From: JBDTDV01 sp039922875
GTDB taxonomy: Bacteria; Actinomycetota; Actinomycetes; Actinomycetales; Microbacteriaceae
DNA: 52,893 nt
Direction of reading: 5' to 3'
Assembly (NCBI GenBank): GCA_039922875.1
Contig: JBDTDV010000032.1
Location: 1 to 52,893 of the forward strand
The notes under the pieces are model-generated. The model made no database searches. It saw only the letters and a program-made list of their open reading frames with translations, and was not told the DNA's origin. The translations under genes were made by a program, and so were the position numbers. Shown here in pieces: positions 35,841 to 45,099 of the stretch (the stretch's first letter is position 1; each line of letters opens with the position of its first letter).

Positions 35841-35988
35841 CACCGTCCTCCAAAGTCCTGCTCGGTGCCTGACCACCATCTGATCGACAGCGGGTCAAAA
35901 TAGAAGTGTCGCGCGCTGTTTGAAGCGGCCCGAAGCTGACACTACCGGCGCGGGACCGACAATCTGTGCATTGCCGCGGCGTTGCTTT

Positions 35989-37542
35989 TTAGACAGCCGA
36001 ACGTGATGCGGTCACAAGCGGCCGAGACGCAGCCGCAGCGGAAAACTCCCGACGCAGCACTAAGACCCCGACGGTCAAAACGATGGCGAAGAGTATGCAG
36101 AGGGTGATCCAGCCCAGCGGAGGCTGCCACTCCGGGTGCAAGACCATCTGCCTCCATCCGGTCCCACTGACGACATAACGCTTGAGGGTATAGACGAACG
36201 CCGCGAGCTGGGCGAAAGCCAGGAGGATGGACACCGTGACCAGTGCCCGCTGAACCATTCGCGTCCGCGGGATCGCACCGACGGCGTCCAGCGTAATCCC
36301 GGCTGTGATGACCAGGCACATGAAAGCGGCAAGGATGTATCTGCCCTGCCACACCCAGCCCCAATTGAACACGAGGGCGGCCTGCACAATGGCCGGCAAG
36401 AAAAGTGCGACGAGCGCCCACACGAGCAGAGCTATCCGGTGTCGGGCGAAGCCGATTACTCCGGCCAACAGCAGCAGTCCGCCGATGGCGACGATCCAGA
36501 TCGCATAGGTAATCGTCGGCGCAGGCGTGTCGAGCCAACCGAAATATCCGACCACACCAGAGTCATAGTCCAACGCCTTGTCAATCATTCTGACAAAGGC
36601 GGTCTTCCAATCTGTTCCGGCTCCGACGGCGATCGAAGTGTCTCCGATCGTGCCGGACTTCGGCAGCATGAAGAACCACAGTGCGAGGATCGCAAAAATC
36701 CCTGAGAGTGCCGTTCCCACCCACGCGGCGGGTCGCGTGAAGACTCGGACCAGGAATTCTCGCTTGGCGAGGATCAGCGCCACCACCGCAATGCACAGCA
36801 GCCAGACCAGCGAGATGCTCCGCGTGCTGACTAGCATCAGAGTGCTGAATGCAATCAGAATGGCGCGTTCCCACAGCATTGCCCGCGATGACGGCGTTCT
36901 GAGAGTTATCACCAGGGTGGTGAAAAGTGCGGCGGCCGCACAGGCTTCAACCGGATTCGGATTGAGCGTTCCGCTGAGAAATAGCACCATCGGCGTCACC
37001 GCGATCGCCGCCGAGACCAGCGAAAAGGTCGAGCGACTCTGCTGACGTATCATCATGAAGACGATGGCGAGAAGGACCGCACTCATCAGTGCAACCATGA
37101 TCCGCATCGCATACAGGGCGGCGTGCCCGGATAGCACCAGGGATGGCAGTCCGGCAAGGTAATAGAACAGCGGCGTGTTGAGTGTTGCCGTGGTTTGACC
37201 CTCGACCAAGGTGTCCGGAGATGTCGTCAGTGCTGGCTGGCACGCCGCCGATACCGATGGTTTGAAGGCGTAGCAGACGTACCCGGGGTCGGCTACATAC
37301 CGGGGAACCAGGACCTTCTCCGCCCCCGGATGCCCCGCGACCGGCGTACCGGAGAGCTGGCCTCGGACGACAGCTTCGGCCCTGATGGCGTGGGCCGGCT
37401 CATCCGGGCTGGACATCAGCGGCGACGCGATGGACCAGAGCAACATCAGCGAGAAGATGATTCCAAACGCGGCGAAAAACGGGGCCCATCGTTGACGAGC
37501 GGTCAGCGTGGCGGGTTCAGAAACGCTCGTCAGCGATGACAT
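35989..37542 (-). CDS. DUF2142 family polytopic membrane protein
   Basis: A 517-residue protein with about ten hydrophobic segments. The motif SSPDEPAHAIRAEAVVRGQL, in the first outer loop, is the Asp-Glu-Pro hallmark of DUF2142, a family that resembles GT-C glycosyltransferases. A loop with Cys-rich GYVCYAFKPSVSAACQPAL follows. In polysaccharide loci such proteins are thought to transfer sugar from polyprenyl phosphate on the outer face of the membrane, which would fit the GtrA/GtrB pair in this window. That link is inference. It stands alone, with ~100-base gaps on both sides. Confidence 0.88.
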   Translation of the reverse strand: MSSLTSVSEPATLTARQRWAPFFAAFGIIFSLMLLWSIASPLMSSPDEPAHAIRAEAVVRGQLSGTPVAGHPGAEKVLVPRYVADPGYVCYAFKPSVSAACQPALTTSPDTLVEGQTTATLNTPLFYYLAGLPSLVLSGHAALYAMRIMVALMSAVLLAIVFMMIRQQSRSTFSLVSAAIAVTPMVLFLSGTLNPNPVEACAAAALFTTLVITLRTPSSRAMLWERAILIAFSTLMLVSTRSISLVWLLCIAVVALILAKREFLVRVFTRPAAWVGTALSGIFAILALWFFMLPKSGTIGDTSIAVGAGTDWKTAFVRMIDKALDYDSGVVGYFGWLDTPAPTITYAIWIVAIGGLLLLAGVIGFARHRIALLVWALVALFLPAIVQAALVFNWGWVWQGRYILAAFMCLVITAGITLDAVGAIPRTRMVQRALVTVSILLAFAQLAAFVYTLKRYVVSGTGWRQMVLHPEWQPPLGWITLCILFAIVLTVGVLVLRREFSAAAASRPLVTASRSAV

Positions 37543-37649
37543 GGTGAATTAGTCTGACCTCTCGGTGTACGTAGGACTGCCCGGCCACCAATCTTATCCG
37601 TCGATGGACCGTCGTATGCCGATTGGCACAGCCGCCCTGCCGACGTCGT

Positions 37650-39083
37650 TCATGCAGCCGGCACGTCCACGGTCTTACAACCCAACTGCACATTCCCGCC
37701 CGCACCAGTATTAATCGCATACGCACACACCTGATGCGAACCCGCCCCCGCCGACACCAGCTGACTGAAACCATGGTTCACCCCATACAACGGATACGCC
37801 GCACCCACATCAGCCCGCGCCCCATTGGCCACAAACGCCTTCCCCACCGCATCCACATAAATATGCACCGCAACCGGATCCACCGTGTCCGGATCAAGAG
37901 CCCACCCCGACACCGTCACACCACCAGCACCAACCGTCACCGCCTCAAGATTGCCGGCGGGCGATCCGCTCATCGACGCGATCGACTGGCATCCAAGCAG
38001 CACGTTCGCACCGGCACCCACGTTCATGCCGTACACGCAGACGTTGCTGGCGCCGGCACCTTCGGCCGGCACCGTGACATCGATGCCGTGGTTCGCGCCC
38101 AGACCGTAGGCGGCCGCTACATCCGGCCGCGATTTGTCGGCTGCGACGGAGTGCCCAACGGTTCCGACATACACGTGCACGGCAATCGACTCAGAGGTGT
38201 CCGGGTCCAGCGCCCACCCGGTGACGTGGAACACCCCGGGTCGCGCTTGGATGACCTCGACGTTGCCGATCGGATTGGTGGTGGCTCCGGTGGGAGATCC
38301 GAACCAGTCAGAGTACAGACGCCAGAAATTGCGATTTCCGTAGGCCGAGCATGCGTCACCCTCGCCGTACATGTTCGCTAACGCTGCGGCGTTCGGCTGG
38401 TACGGGGTGTAGTAGTACAGCGCTGCCGTGGCCTGATTGCGGATGACCACCGGAGCGGACCCGCACCCGCCATTGGGGTTGTACAGCACATTGCTCACGT
38501 GCCCGACGGGAAACCAGGTGAAGAACGCGCTTGTCCCCGGTGGGTTCGTGTATCGCTTGTACTGCCAGGCCGCTTTGTAGACCTGGTTGTAGAAGCCGTA
38601 GAACTCCGCATCACACGGTGCGGTGTCCGGACATCCGAACCCGGTGGCGCTGCGGTATTGACCCGCTCCTGGCCAGGTGTCCGACACCAGCGACTGTTCT
38701 TTCTGCAGCAAGACCAGAAGTACCTTCTGGCTGACGTTGCAGACGATTCCGACCCGGGCGATGATCTGCGCAGCGGATTCGCCCGCCGCGCCGGAATACG
38801 CGTTGCACATCGGATCGGCCGCACGGCTCCAGGTGTCTTGACGGTAGTCCTTCAGGCAGGTGTACCCGCTTCGACAGGTGGGCACTTGTGCGTTGAGGAA
38901 GGCCTGCACCGAATTCGCGTCCATTGCAGAGCCGTTGAAGAAATTGGCGTCGCTGATGATGTTTCCGGGGTCGAACCCTGAGCCATCCACCGCCGCTGCC
39001 GGCGCCGCGAACGATGACATCAAGCCGACGACGAGCGCGAGGACGGCCCCTCCGATGGTGACGCGCGGGAAGCGAATTTTCAC
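37650..39083 (-). CDS. Secreted protein with Cys-rich head and two GWALDP repeats
   Basis: A 477-residue exported protein. The signal peptide (1-~31, PAAA) precedes a Cys-rich domain (~36-262) holding KVLLVLLQKEQSLVSDTWPG and ATGFGCPDTAPCDAEFYGFYNQ; this head recurs in actinobacteria but I cannot name an activity. Two repeats of ~100 residues follow (272-375 and 376-477), each with VTGWALDPDT or VSGWALDPDT, VHVYV or VHIYV, and a Cys pair. Start is GTG at 39083, overlapping the upstream lipoprotein stop (GTGA). The second repeat uses markedly different codons from the first. Lysozyme-like action of the head is speculative. Confidence 0.8.
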   Translation of the reverse strand: MKIRFPRVTIGGAVLALVVGLMSSFAAPAAAVDGSGFDPGNIISDANFFNGSAMDANSVQAFLNAQVPTCRSGYTCLKDYRQDTWSRAADPMCNAYSGAAGESAAQIIARVGIVCNVSQKVLLVLLQKEQSLVSDTWPGAGQYRSATGFGCPDTAPCDAEFYGFYNQVYKAAWQYKRYTNPPGTSAFFTWFPVGHVSNVLYNPNGGCGSAPVVIRNQATAALYYYTPYQPNAAALANMYGEGDACSAYGNRNFWRLYSDWFGSPTGATTNPIGNVEVIQARPGVFHVTGWALDPDTSESIAVHVYVGTVGHSVAADKSRPDVAAAYGLGANHGIDVTVPAEGAGASNVCVYGMNVGAGANVLLGCQSIASMSGSPAGNLEAVTVGAGGVTVSGWALDPDTVDPVAVHIYVDAVGKAFVANGARADVGAAYPLYGVNHGFSQLVSAGAGSHQVCAYAINTGAGGNVQLGCKTVDVPAA

Positions 39084-39637
39084 GGCACAGTCACCTTTCC
39101 GGCGATAAGACCGTTGATCGGCCCGTCGGTATATGAAACGGAAATCGACCACGTCCCGGAGGACCCGGGAGGCACGGTCACGGCAAGAGGCCCGCAGTAG
39201 GTCACCGTCGCGTCGGCAACCGCCGCGGCCTGCGTCGTCAGGGAGGCCGACCCTGACGATGCCTCAAGCGCGCAGGTGCCGGTAGAGGAGATCCGGTCAG
39301 TCACCATCGCCGTGACGACGATGGCCGAAGTGCCCTGGTCATAACGGGCATTCGCAATCTGCACGTTGGCGGTGCCGGCGGGCGGTACCGGCGGCGAGCT
39401 GGGTTTGGTTCCGGGTGCTTCGCCGTCGTTTTTTGAAGCGCCGGCGGAGCCACTGCTCGGCGCTATCGTGGGACCGGCCGAGTGCACTGACGTACTACTG
39501 GGGGACGGGGTTGCTCCGCGCTGCTGGCCGGTATTGGTGGCCGGAGCGCACCCGACCATCACGACCAGGCCGAGGGCGGCCGCGACGGCCAGGGCACCAC
39601 GGCGGAGGCCTCCGAGAGTGAGCATGGCTTTGATCAT
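39080..39637 (-). CDS. Lipoprotein with Ser/Pro/Gly-rich linker and beta-sandwich-like domain
   Basis: A 185-residue lipoprotein. The signal ends VVMVGC, with Cys30 as the lipid site and an unusual Met at -3. Residues 31-~88 are a Ser/Thr/Pro/Gly-rich linker, and ~90-185 look like one beta-sandwich with Cys at two places (TCALEA and TYCGPL) that could pair. No family is recognised. The stop overlaps the GTG of the GWALDP protein, so the two are co-translated and may work together at the surface. Confidence 0.75.
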   Translation of the reverse strand: MIKAMLTLGGLRRGALAVAAALGLVVMVGCAPATNTGQQRGATPSPSSTSVHSAGPTIAPSSGSAGASKNDGEAPGTKPSSPPVPPAGTANVQIANARYDQGTSAIVVTAMVTDRISSTGTCALEASSGSASLTTQAAAVADATVTYCGPLAVTVPPGSSGTWSISVSYTDGPINGLIAGKVTVP

Positions 39638-39734
39638 AGGGAACAGTCAGCCGGAATCGCGGTAACCGCCCTTCCGTAAGACTGCGCGTCGCGGCGAAGA
39701 AAACTGGTGCCCGGATGTTCAAACGGGTGGGAGA

Positions 39735-40832
39735 TCAACCGTGCAGGTACGTCTTCTCGACAAGCCGACGCGATCGTGCCCGGCCCCGCTCCGCAGTCGC
39801 CACGCGGCGCGACAGAACGGGCCCCCCGAGCCGCACCGCCTGCGCCCAGAGTCGGAGCCAATCGGCTCGGCTTAGGTACACCGCGGTCGTCTGGCGCCCC
39901 CCGCGAAGTCGATGGACGCTATCCCTGAGCATCCGGCCGAGGGTGCGCGCGAGCACTCGGAGAATGACCAGGGCGGTCCCGTTCTTCACCACCGTGAGGA
40001 GGCGGTTCCGCATGCTGTGGAATCGGACCAAAGCGGAGTGATGGCCGGAACTGGCCGCGTGCCGGTGCCGCACGACGGCGTGTTCTTCGTAACCGATCGA
40101 ATAACCGGCAAGCCGAAACCGCCACGACAGGTCAAGGTCCTCGTAGTACATGAAGAACCGCTCGTCGAGCAGACCGACCTCATCCAGTGCGGCCCGACGG
40201 ATGAAAGCCGCCGCACCGCTGAACCCGAACGGATCAGAATCGACGTGGTCCCTCGCCTCATCCGAGGGCACCAGCCAATCGCGATCGTAACCGTTGAGGT
40301 CACGGCTCACGCTCACTCCTGTGCTGTTGGTCAGTTCAACGCCAGAGCTCCCGCTGTCAGGCATCCAGCCGATTCCGGCTGCATCGACAAGAGCACCCGG
40401 GTCGTCTCGGACGGCCACCGGGCTGTACCGTCCGGCTAAGAGCACGCGCGCGGCAATCGCCGCCAGCGAGCTGGGGCTTTGCTCAAGGCGGGCAATACCA
40501 GCCTGAAGGAACCCCTCGTCCGCGACAGCATCATTGTTAAGGAGAACGATGTACTTTCCTCGGGAGGCCCGGATGCCGGCGTTGACTCCGCCGGCGAAGC
40601 CCTCGTTCGCCGGCAATCTGATGATTCCGACCTCCGGGAAGCGCTCGGCGATCGCCGCATCCGACCCCGGACGCGCCTCATTCTCGACGACGATGATCTC
40701 AAAGGAGAATGAGGTTGATTGCACAGCCAACGATTCCAGGGCTGCCACGGTCAGCTCGGGTTGACGCCAATTGACGATGACCACCGTCGCGTCCACCGGT
40801 GCCGGCGAGCCCGCGCGACCGGCACCATACAT
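39735..40832 (-). CDS. GT2 glycosyltransferase, rhamnosyltransferase-like
   Basis: A 365-residue GT-A enzyme. The motifs are DATVVIVNWRQPELTVAALESL, IIVVENEARPGSD, the metal-binding VLLNNDAVADEGFLQ, and the acceptor-side DEVGLLDERFFMYYEDLDLSWRF. The last matches rhamnosyltransferases of wall or O-polysaccharide synthesis. Rhamnose genes (rmlA, rmlC) occur 8 kb away, which supports but does not prove the sugar. It is divergent from the 852-residue transferase, 73 bases between starts. The C-terminal ~60 residues are basic and may contact the membrane. Confidence 0.88.
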   Translation of the reverse strand: MYGAGRAGSPAPVDATVVIVNWRQPELTVAALESLAVQSTSFSFEIIVVENEARPGSDAAIAERFPEVGIIRLPANEGFAGGVNAGIRASRGKYIVLLNNDAVADEGFLQAGIARLEQSPSSLAAIAARVLLAGRYSPVAVRDDPGALVDAAGIGWMPDSGSSGVELTNSTGVSVSRDLNGYDRDWLVPSDEARDHVDSDPFGFSGAAAFIRRAALDEVGLLDERFFMYYEDLDLSWRFRLAGYSIGYEEHAVVRHRHAASSGHHSALVRFHSMRNRLLTVVKNGTALVILRVLARTLGRMLRDSVHRLRGGRQTTAVYLSRADWLRLWAQAVRLGGPVLSRRVATAERGRARSRRLVEKTYLHG

Positions 40833-40905
40833 CTGCTGAACGCCTTTCGTTGGTTATAGTAATGGTGCCGGAATCCTGGCACGCCCACCACTTCTTGGAG
40901 CCTTT

Positions 40906-43464
40906 TTGTCATTGAGCACCGCAGGTGTCGTCTCAGTCATTATCGTCAACTTTAGGGGCACGGATGACACGCTAGAGTGCGTCCGCAACCTCAATGAGGT
41001 CGATTGGCCTGCCGACAAGCTGGAGATCATCGTCGTCGAGAACGGGTCCGGCGATGACAGTGAGCATCGGCTCAGGTCGGCACTCGCCGACCAGCAGAAT
41101 GTCAAGATCGTGGTTTCGTCGAAGAACCTCGGGTTCACCGGTGGTAGCAATCTGGGTGCCGCGCAGGCCGGTGGCGAGCTCATTGCATTCTTGAACAACG
41201 ACGCCAAACCCGACCGGCTGTGGATTGCCGAAGCCGTCAAGCAATTCGATGTCAGCCCGAGGGTTGCGGCGGTCGGGAGCAAGGTCCTCGATTGGGACGG
41301 CGCAAACGTCGACTTTGTCAATGGGGGCCTGACCTGGTTCGGCATGGGTTACAAAGATCATGTTTCGGAACCGGCAGCCGGCAACTACACCGAGGCGAAG
41401 GATATTCTCTTCGGCACCGGCTCGGCACTTTTCGTCCGAGCCTCGGTATTCGAGGAAGTCGGCGGGTTCGACGAGCGCCTCTTCATGTTCTACGATGACG
41501 TCGACCTCGGCTGGCGGTTGAATCTCCTGGGCTACCGGGTTCGTTTCGCACCGGCGTCCATTGTGTTCCATAAGCATCACGAGTCGATGAAACGCTTCGG
41601 CGAGTATCGCGAGATGTACCTGTTGGAACGAAATGCGCTGTTCCTCCTCTATAAGAATCTCTCCGATTCGAATCTGGCTTCCTTTCTGCCTGCAGCGTTG
41701 GCACTGTCCGCACGGCGTTCGCTGGCGAAGAGCGGGCTCGATTCTCAGTCGTACGATATTCGCAACTTCACCGGTGCGGCGGACGAGTTCGAGCCGACCA
41801 CACCGGTGAACAAAGATACCGTTGCCGGGCTGTTCGCGCTCGACCAATTCGTCAGTGCATTGCCCGAGCTCTCGGCCGCGCGCGCCGACCTTCAGGCCAA
41901 ACGGCAAAAGACCGACGCGGAGCTCTTCACCCTGTTCGGGGATGTCTTCAAGCCGCTGTTCTCCTCCGGCTACTTCCTTCAAGGCCTGCGTGACATCGTC
42001 GACTCGTTCGGTATCGAGGCGCACACCGAACGACGGAAGATCCTCGTGATCACCGGCGACGGGATCGGCAAGAAGATGGCCGGACCCGGCATGCGGGCCT
42101 GGAAAATAGCCGAAGCCCTCTCGGCCGAGAACGAAGTCCGGCTGGTCACCTGGAACGTCGCCGCGCGGACCTCGGACAAATTCGCCGTGGAGCGGGTCCG
42201 GCTGCAGAACGAACACGAGATGAAGGAACACGAGCGGTGGGCTGATGTCATCATCTTCCAGGGCCACGCGCTCTACCACTACCGGACCTTGCAGCGGTCG
42301 ACCAAGATCATGGTGGCCGACCTGTACGACCCGATGCATCTCGAGCAATTGGAGCAGGGGCGCGAGTTCGGAATAACGAAATGGACCAATCAAGTCGCCG
42401 ATGCCACCGACGCGCTCAACCAGCAATTGCTCCGCGGTGACTTCTTCCTGTGCGCCTCGGAACGCCAGAGGATGTTCTGGCTCGGACAGCTCGCCGGGGT
42501 TGGCCGGCTGAACCCGTACAACTATCTCGCCGATGAGAACCTTCAGTCGCTGATCGCCGTGGCGCCGTTCGGGATGGACTCAATCCCACCGGCTCACACT
42601 CGCCCGGCAATACGCGGAGTCGTTCCCGGAATCGGCGAAAACGACAAGGTCGTCCTGTGGGGCGGGGGAATCTACAACTGGTTCGACACCTTCACGCTGG
42701 TCAGGGCAATTGCACAGGTTGCCGAGAAACACCCGGACATCCGGCTCTTCTTCCTCGGCACAGCGCATCCGAACCCGGACGTGCCCGAGATGGAGATCGT
42801 CTCTAAGACCCGGTTCCTCGCCGACGAGCTCGGGGTCGGCGGACGGAACGTGTTCTTCAACGACAGTTGGGTGGAATTGGACGACCGGCAGAACTATCTG
42901 CTGGAAGCGGACGCCGGGGTGAGCACACACTACGCACACATCGAGACCACCTTCTCCTTCCGCACCCGCATCCTCGATTACATGTGGGCAGACCTGCCTA
43001 TTGTCACCACCCAGGGTGACAGTTTCGGCGACCTCGTCGGTGAGCAGGGCATGGGCATATCGGTCCCGGAGCGGGATGTCGACGCACTCGCGCGTGCCCT
43101 GGAGAAGGTCTTGTACAACGAGAAATTCGCAGCCAAGTCGCGCGCTGCCGTCGCCCGGGTTCGGGAAGATTTCACCTGGGAGCGGGCTCTGCAGCCGCTT
43201 ATCGAGTTCTGCCGGGATCCGCACCCCGCAGCGGACCGGGCGCTGGAAATGCCCAGCGTGCTCACCAACAGCAAGGGTGTCAAGTCACGCCGGGGCAAGA
43301 GCTCTGACGAGAAGCTGCACGCCATCACCGCGACGCGCCACGGGGTATTTCGGGATATCGCCCTCGCGCGGCATTATCTCGCGGAGGGCGGCGTAGACAT
43401 GCTCAAATCGAAGGTGCAGAACCGAATCCGCACCGCGCAACGATCAAAGTCCGAAGACAGCTAG
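40906..43464 (+). CDS. Two-domain glycosyltransferase (GT2 fused to GT4-like)
   Basis: An 852-residue enzyme with two transferase modules. Residues 1-~300 are a GT2 domain (VVSVIIVNFRGTDDTLECVRN, AFLNNDAKPDRLW, DDVDLGWRL). A linker of ~70 residues follows, and ~370-800 form a GT-B domain (ILVITGDGIGKKMAGPGMRAWKIAEALS, VVLWGGGIYNWFDTF, DYMWADLPIVTTQGDSFGDLV). The start is TTG at 40906, five bases after GGAG; no ATG is available nearby. Such fusions add two sugars in sequence to a lipid-linked glycan. It is convergent with the wzt gene, ending with a 4-base overlap. Confidence 0.88.
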   Translation: MSLSTAGVVSVIIVNFRGTDDTLECVRNLNEVDWPADKLEIIVVENGSGDDSEHRLRSALADQQNVKIVVSSKNLGFTGGSNLGAAQAGGELIAFLNNDAKPDRLWIAEAVKQFDVSPRVAAVGSKVLDWDGANVDFVNGGLTWFGMGYKDHVSEPAAGNYTEAKDILFGTGSALFVRASVFEEVGGFDERLFMFYDDVDLGWRLNLLGYRVRFAPASIVFHKHHESMKRFGEYREMYLLERNALFLLYKNLSDSNLASFLPAALALSARRSLAKSGLDSQSYDIRNFTGAADEFEPTTPVNKDTVAGLFALDQFVSALPELSAARADLQAKRQKTDAELFTLFGDVFKPLFSSGYFLQGLRDIVDSFGIEAHTERRKILVITGDGIGKKMAGPGMRAWKIAEALSAENEVRLVTWNVAARTSDKFAVERVRLQNEHEMKEHERWADVIIFQGHALYHYRTLQRSTKIMVADLYDPMHLEQLEQGREFGITKWTNQVADATDALNQQLLRGDFFLCASERQRMFWLGQLAGVGRLNPYNYLADENLQSLIAVAPFGMDSIPPAHTRPAIRGVVPGIGENDKVVLWGGGIYNWFDTFTLVRAIAQVAEKHPDIRLFFLGTAHPNPDVPEMEIVSKTRFLADELGVGGRNVFFNDSWVELDDRQNYLLEADAGVSTHYAHIETTFSFRTRILDYMWADLPIVTTQGDSFGDLVGEQGMGISVPERDVDALARALEKVLYNEKFAAKSRAAVARVREDFTWERALQPLIEFCRDPHPAADRALEMPSVLTNSKGVKSRRGKSSDEKLHAITATRHGVFRDIALARHYLAEGGVDMLKSKVQNRIRTAQRSKSEDS

Positions 43465-44210
43465 CTGGCGGCTTCATGGCCGGGCAGCGAGCCGAGGTAT
43501 GCCGCAATCGTTTTCTCGGCACCGCCGAAGGCGACCAACTCGCCCTTGTTCAACCACGCCGCGTGATCGCACATATCCTGGACCATCTCCATCGCGTGGC
43601 TGACCAGGATCACCGTTCTGCCGGCCGCCCGGAAATCCCGGAACTTCTGCCGACACTTTTCCTGGAACTCAGCGTCTCCAACCGCCAGTACTTCGTCTAC
43701 CACCAGAATGTCCGGGTCGACGTGGATCGCCACCGAGAATCCGAGCCGAACGTACATTCCGGACGAGTAGTTCTTGACCGGCTGATCGATAAAGGACTCA
43801 ACGCCCGAAAACGCAACGATCTCATCGAACTTCCGAGAAATCTCCCGCTTGGACATTCCCAGGATCGATCCATTGAGGAAGATGTTCTCCCGGCCGGAGA
43901 GTTCAGGATGAAAGCCCGAGCCCACCTCCAACAGTGCGGCCACCCGGCCATATGAGGTTATCGAGCCCTTTTCTGGATAGTAGATCTTCGCGAGGCATTT
44001 GAGGAGGGTCGACTTGCCGGACCCATTGGCTCCGATCAGACCGAAAGTCGAACCAACCGGGACGTCGAATGAGACATCTTTAAGCGCCCAGAAATCCTCA
44101 TGCACCGAGCGCCTCCCGCGCATGACCGCGGACTTTAGAGTCTGGTTACGTTCTTTGTACAGCCGGAATCGCTTGCTGATGTTGTCGACAACCACCGCGA
44201 TCTCGGTCAT
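43461..44210 (-). CDS. wzt: Polysaccharide ABC exporter, ATP-binding subunit (Wzt/TagH-like)
   Basis: A 249-residue ATPase. Walker A GANGSGKST lies at 60-68, the signature is YSSGMYVRLGF, and Walker B ILVVDEV is followed by LAVGD. The protein ends soon after the switch region, so the C-terminal carbohydrate-binding domain of many Wzt proteins is missing. The exported polymer is therefore probably recognised by other means. The ATG at 44210 overlaps the permease stop (ATGA). It partners the permease at 44207-45043 and would export a lipid-linked glycan to the outer face. Confidence 0.93.
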   Translation of the reverse strand: MTEIAVVVDNISKRFRLYKERNQTLKSAVMRGRRSVHEDFWALKDVSFDVPVGSTFGLIGANGSGKSTLLKCLAKIYYPEKGSITSYGRVAALLEVGSGFHPELSGRENIFLNGSILGMSKREISRKFDEIVAFSGVESFIDQPVKNYSSGMYVRLGFSVAIHVDPDILVVDEVLAVGDAEFQEKCRQKFRDFRAAGRTVILVSHAMEMVQDMCDHAAWLNKGELVAFGGAEKTIAAYLGSLPGHEAAS

Positions 44211-45043
44211 AGAGCCTCGGCCAGTCCCTTCTCGTTCTTTCTGAAGACCCACAGTCCGAGGGCCAGCGACACGCCCGCCCACAGCGCACAGGTCACCAGA
44301 TCGTTCAGATCTGGCCACCGATTGTCGTAGAGGAGCTGCCGAAAGACCGAAACGAAACGTTCAAGGGGGTTCGTCTCATAAACATTCAGAAGCGTGATCG
44401 GTGTGCCGAACAATCCACCAACCCGGTCCGACTGCGTCTGCACGAGGGTGATCGGATAGATGATCGGCGTCATGTACATCCAAATCTGCATGATGATGCC
44501 GAGGAAATACTGAGTATCACGAAAATGCACGTTTGCCACAGAAAGCATCAAGGCCAAGCCGGTCGCAAAGATCGCCAGCAGGATCATCGTCAACAGCGTC
44601 AGCGGGATCCAGGGCAGCGGCGAACCCCCGACCAGCAGCAGCGCGACCAAAAGCACGCCCATCTCGATCAACCAGTTGTAACCGATCGAGCCCACCGACG
44701 ACAGCGGAAGCACAATCCTGGAAAACGACACCTTTTGCACCAGGCCCGCGTTGGCGAGCAGCGATCCCATGCCGGATGTCACGGTGTTGACGAAGAACGT
44801 CCACGGCAGCAGCCCGCACAGCAGCCACAGGGCGAAGATGTCCAGGCCACTGGGGTCGCCTGCCGCAGGCTTCAATCGGAAGATGAAAGAGAACACGAAC
44901 GTGTAGACGACCATGGCGGCCAACGGGTTGACCAGGGACCAGAGCTGACCGAAGACCGTTCGCTTGTATTGCCCTCGGATCTCGCGCAGCGTGAGATTCG
45001 CCAGAAGCTCTCGTGAACCGAGCACTTCTTTCAAATATGACAC
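44207..45043 (-). CDS. wzm: Polysaccharide ABC exporter, permease subunit (Wzm/TagG-like)
   Basis: A protein of 278 residues with six hydrophobic segments of the ABC-2 type (LREIRGQYKRTVFGQLWSLVNPLAAMVVYTF at the N-terminus, LWLLCGLLPWTFF in the middle and IIMQIWMYMTPIIYPITL later). It forms the membrane channel for the Wzt-like ATPase. I chose GTG at 45043, which has GAGG about six bases upstream; the longer frame to 45085 has no such site. It is the first gene of the exporter pair and is divergent from a GT2 gene 56 bases away. Confidence 0.92.
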   Translation of the reverse strand: MSYLKEVLGSRELLANLTLREIRGQYKRTVFGQLWSLVNPLAAMVVYTFVFSFIFRLKPAAGDPSGLDIFALWLLCGLLPWTFFVNTVTSGMGSLLANAGLVQKVSFSRIVLPLSSVGSIGYNWLIEMGVLLVALLLVGGSPLPWIPLTLLTMILLAIFATGLALMLSVANVHFRDTQYFLGIIMQIWMYMTPIIYPITLVQTQSDRVGGLFGTPITLLNVYETNPLERFVSVFRQLLYDNRWPDLNDLVTCALWAGVSLALGLWVFRKNEKGLAEAL

Positions 45044-45099
45044 ATGAATCCTCGCTGAGTAGTCGGCTGAATAGCCGCAAATCAATCTAGCGTAGAACT

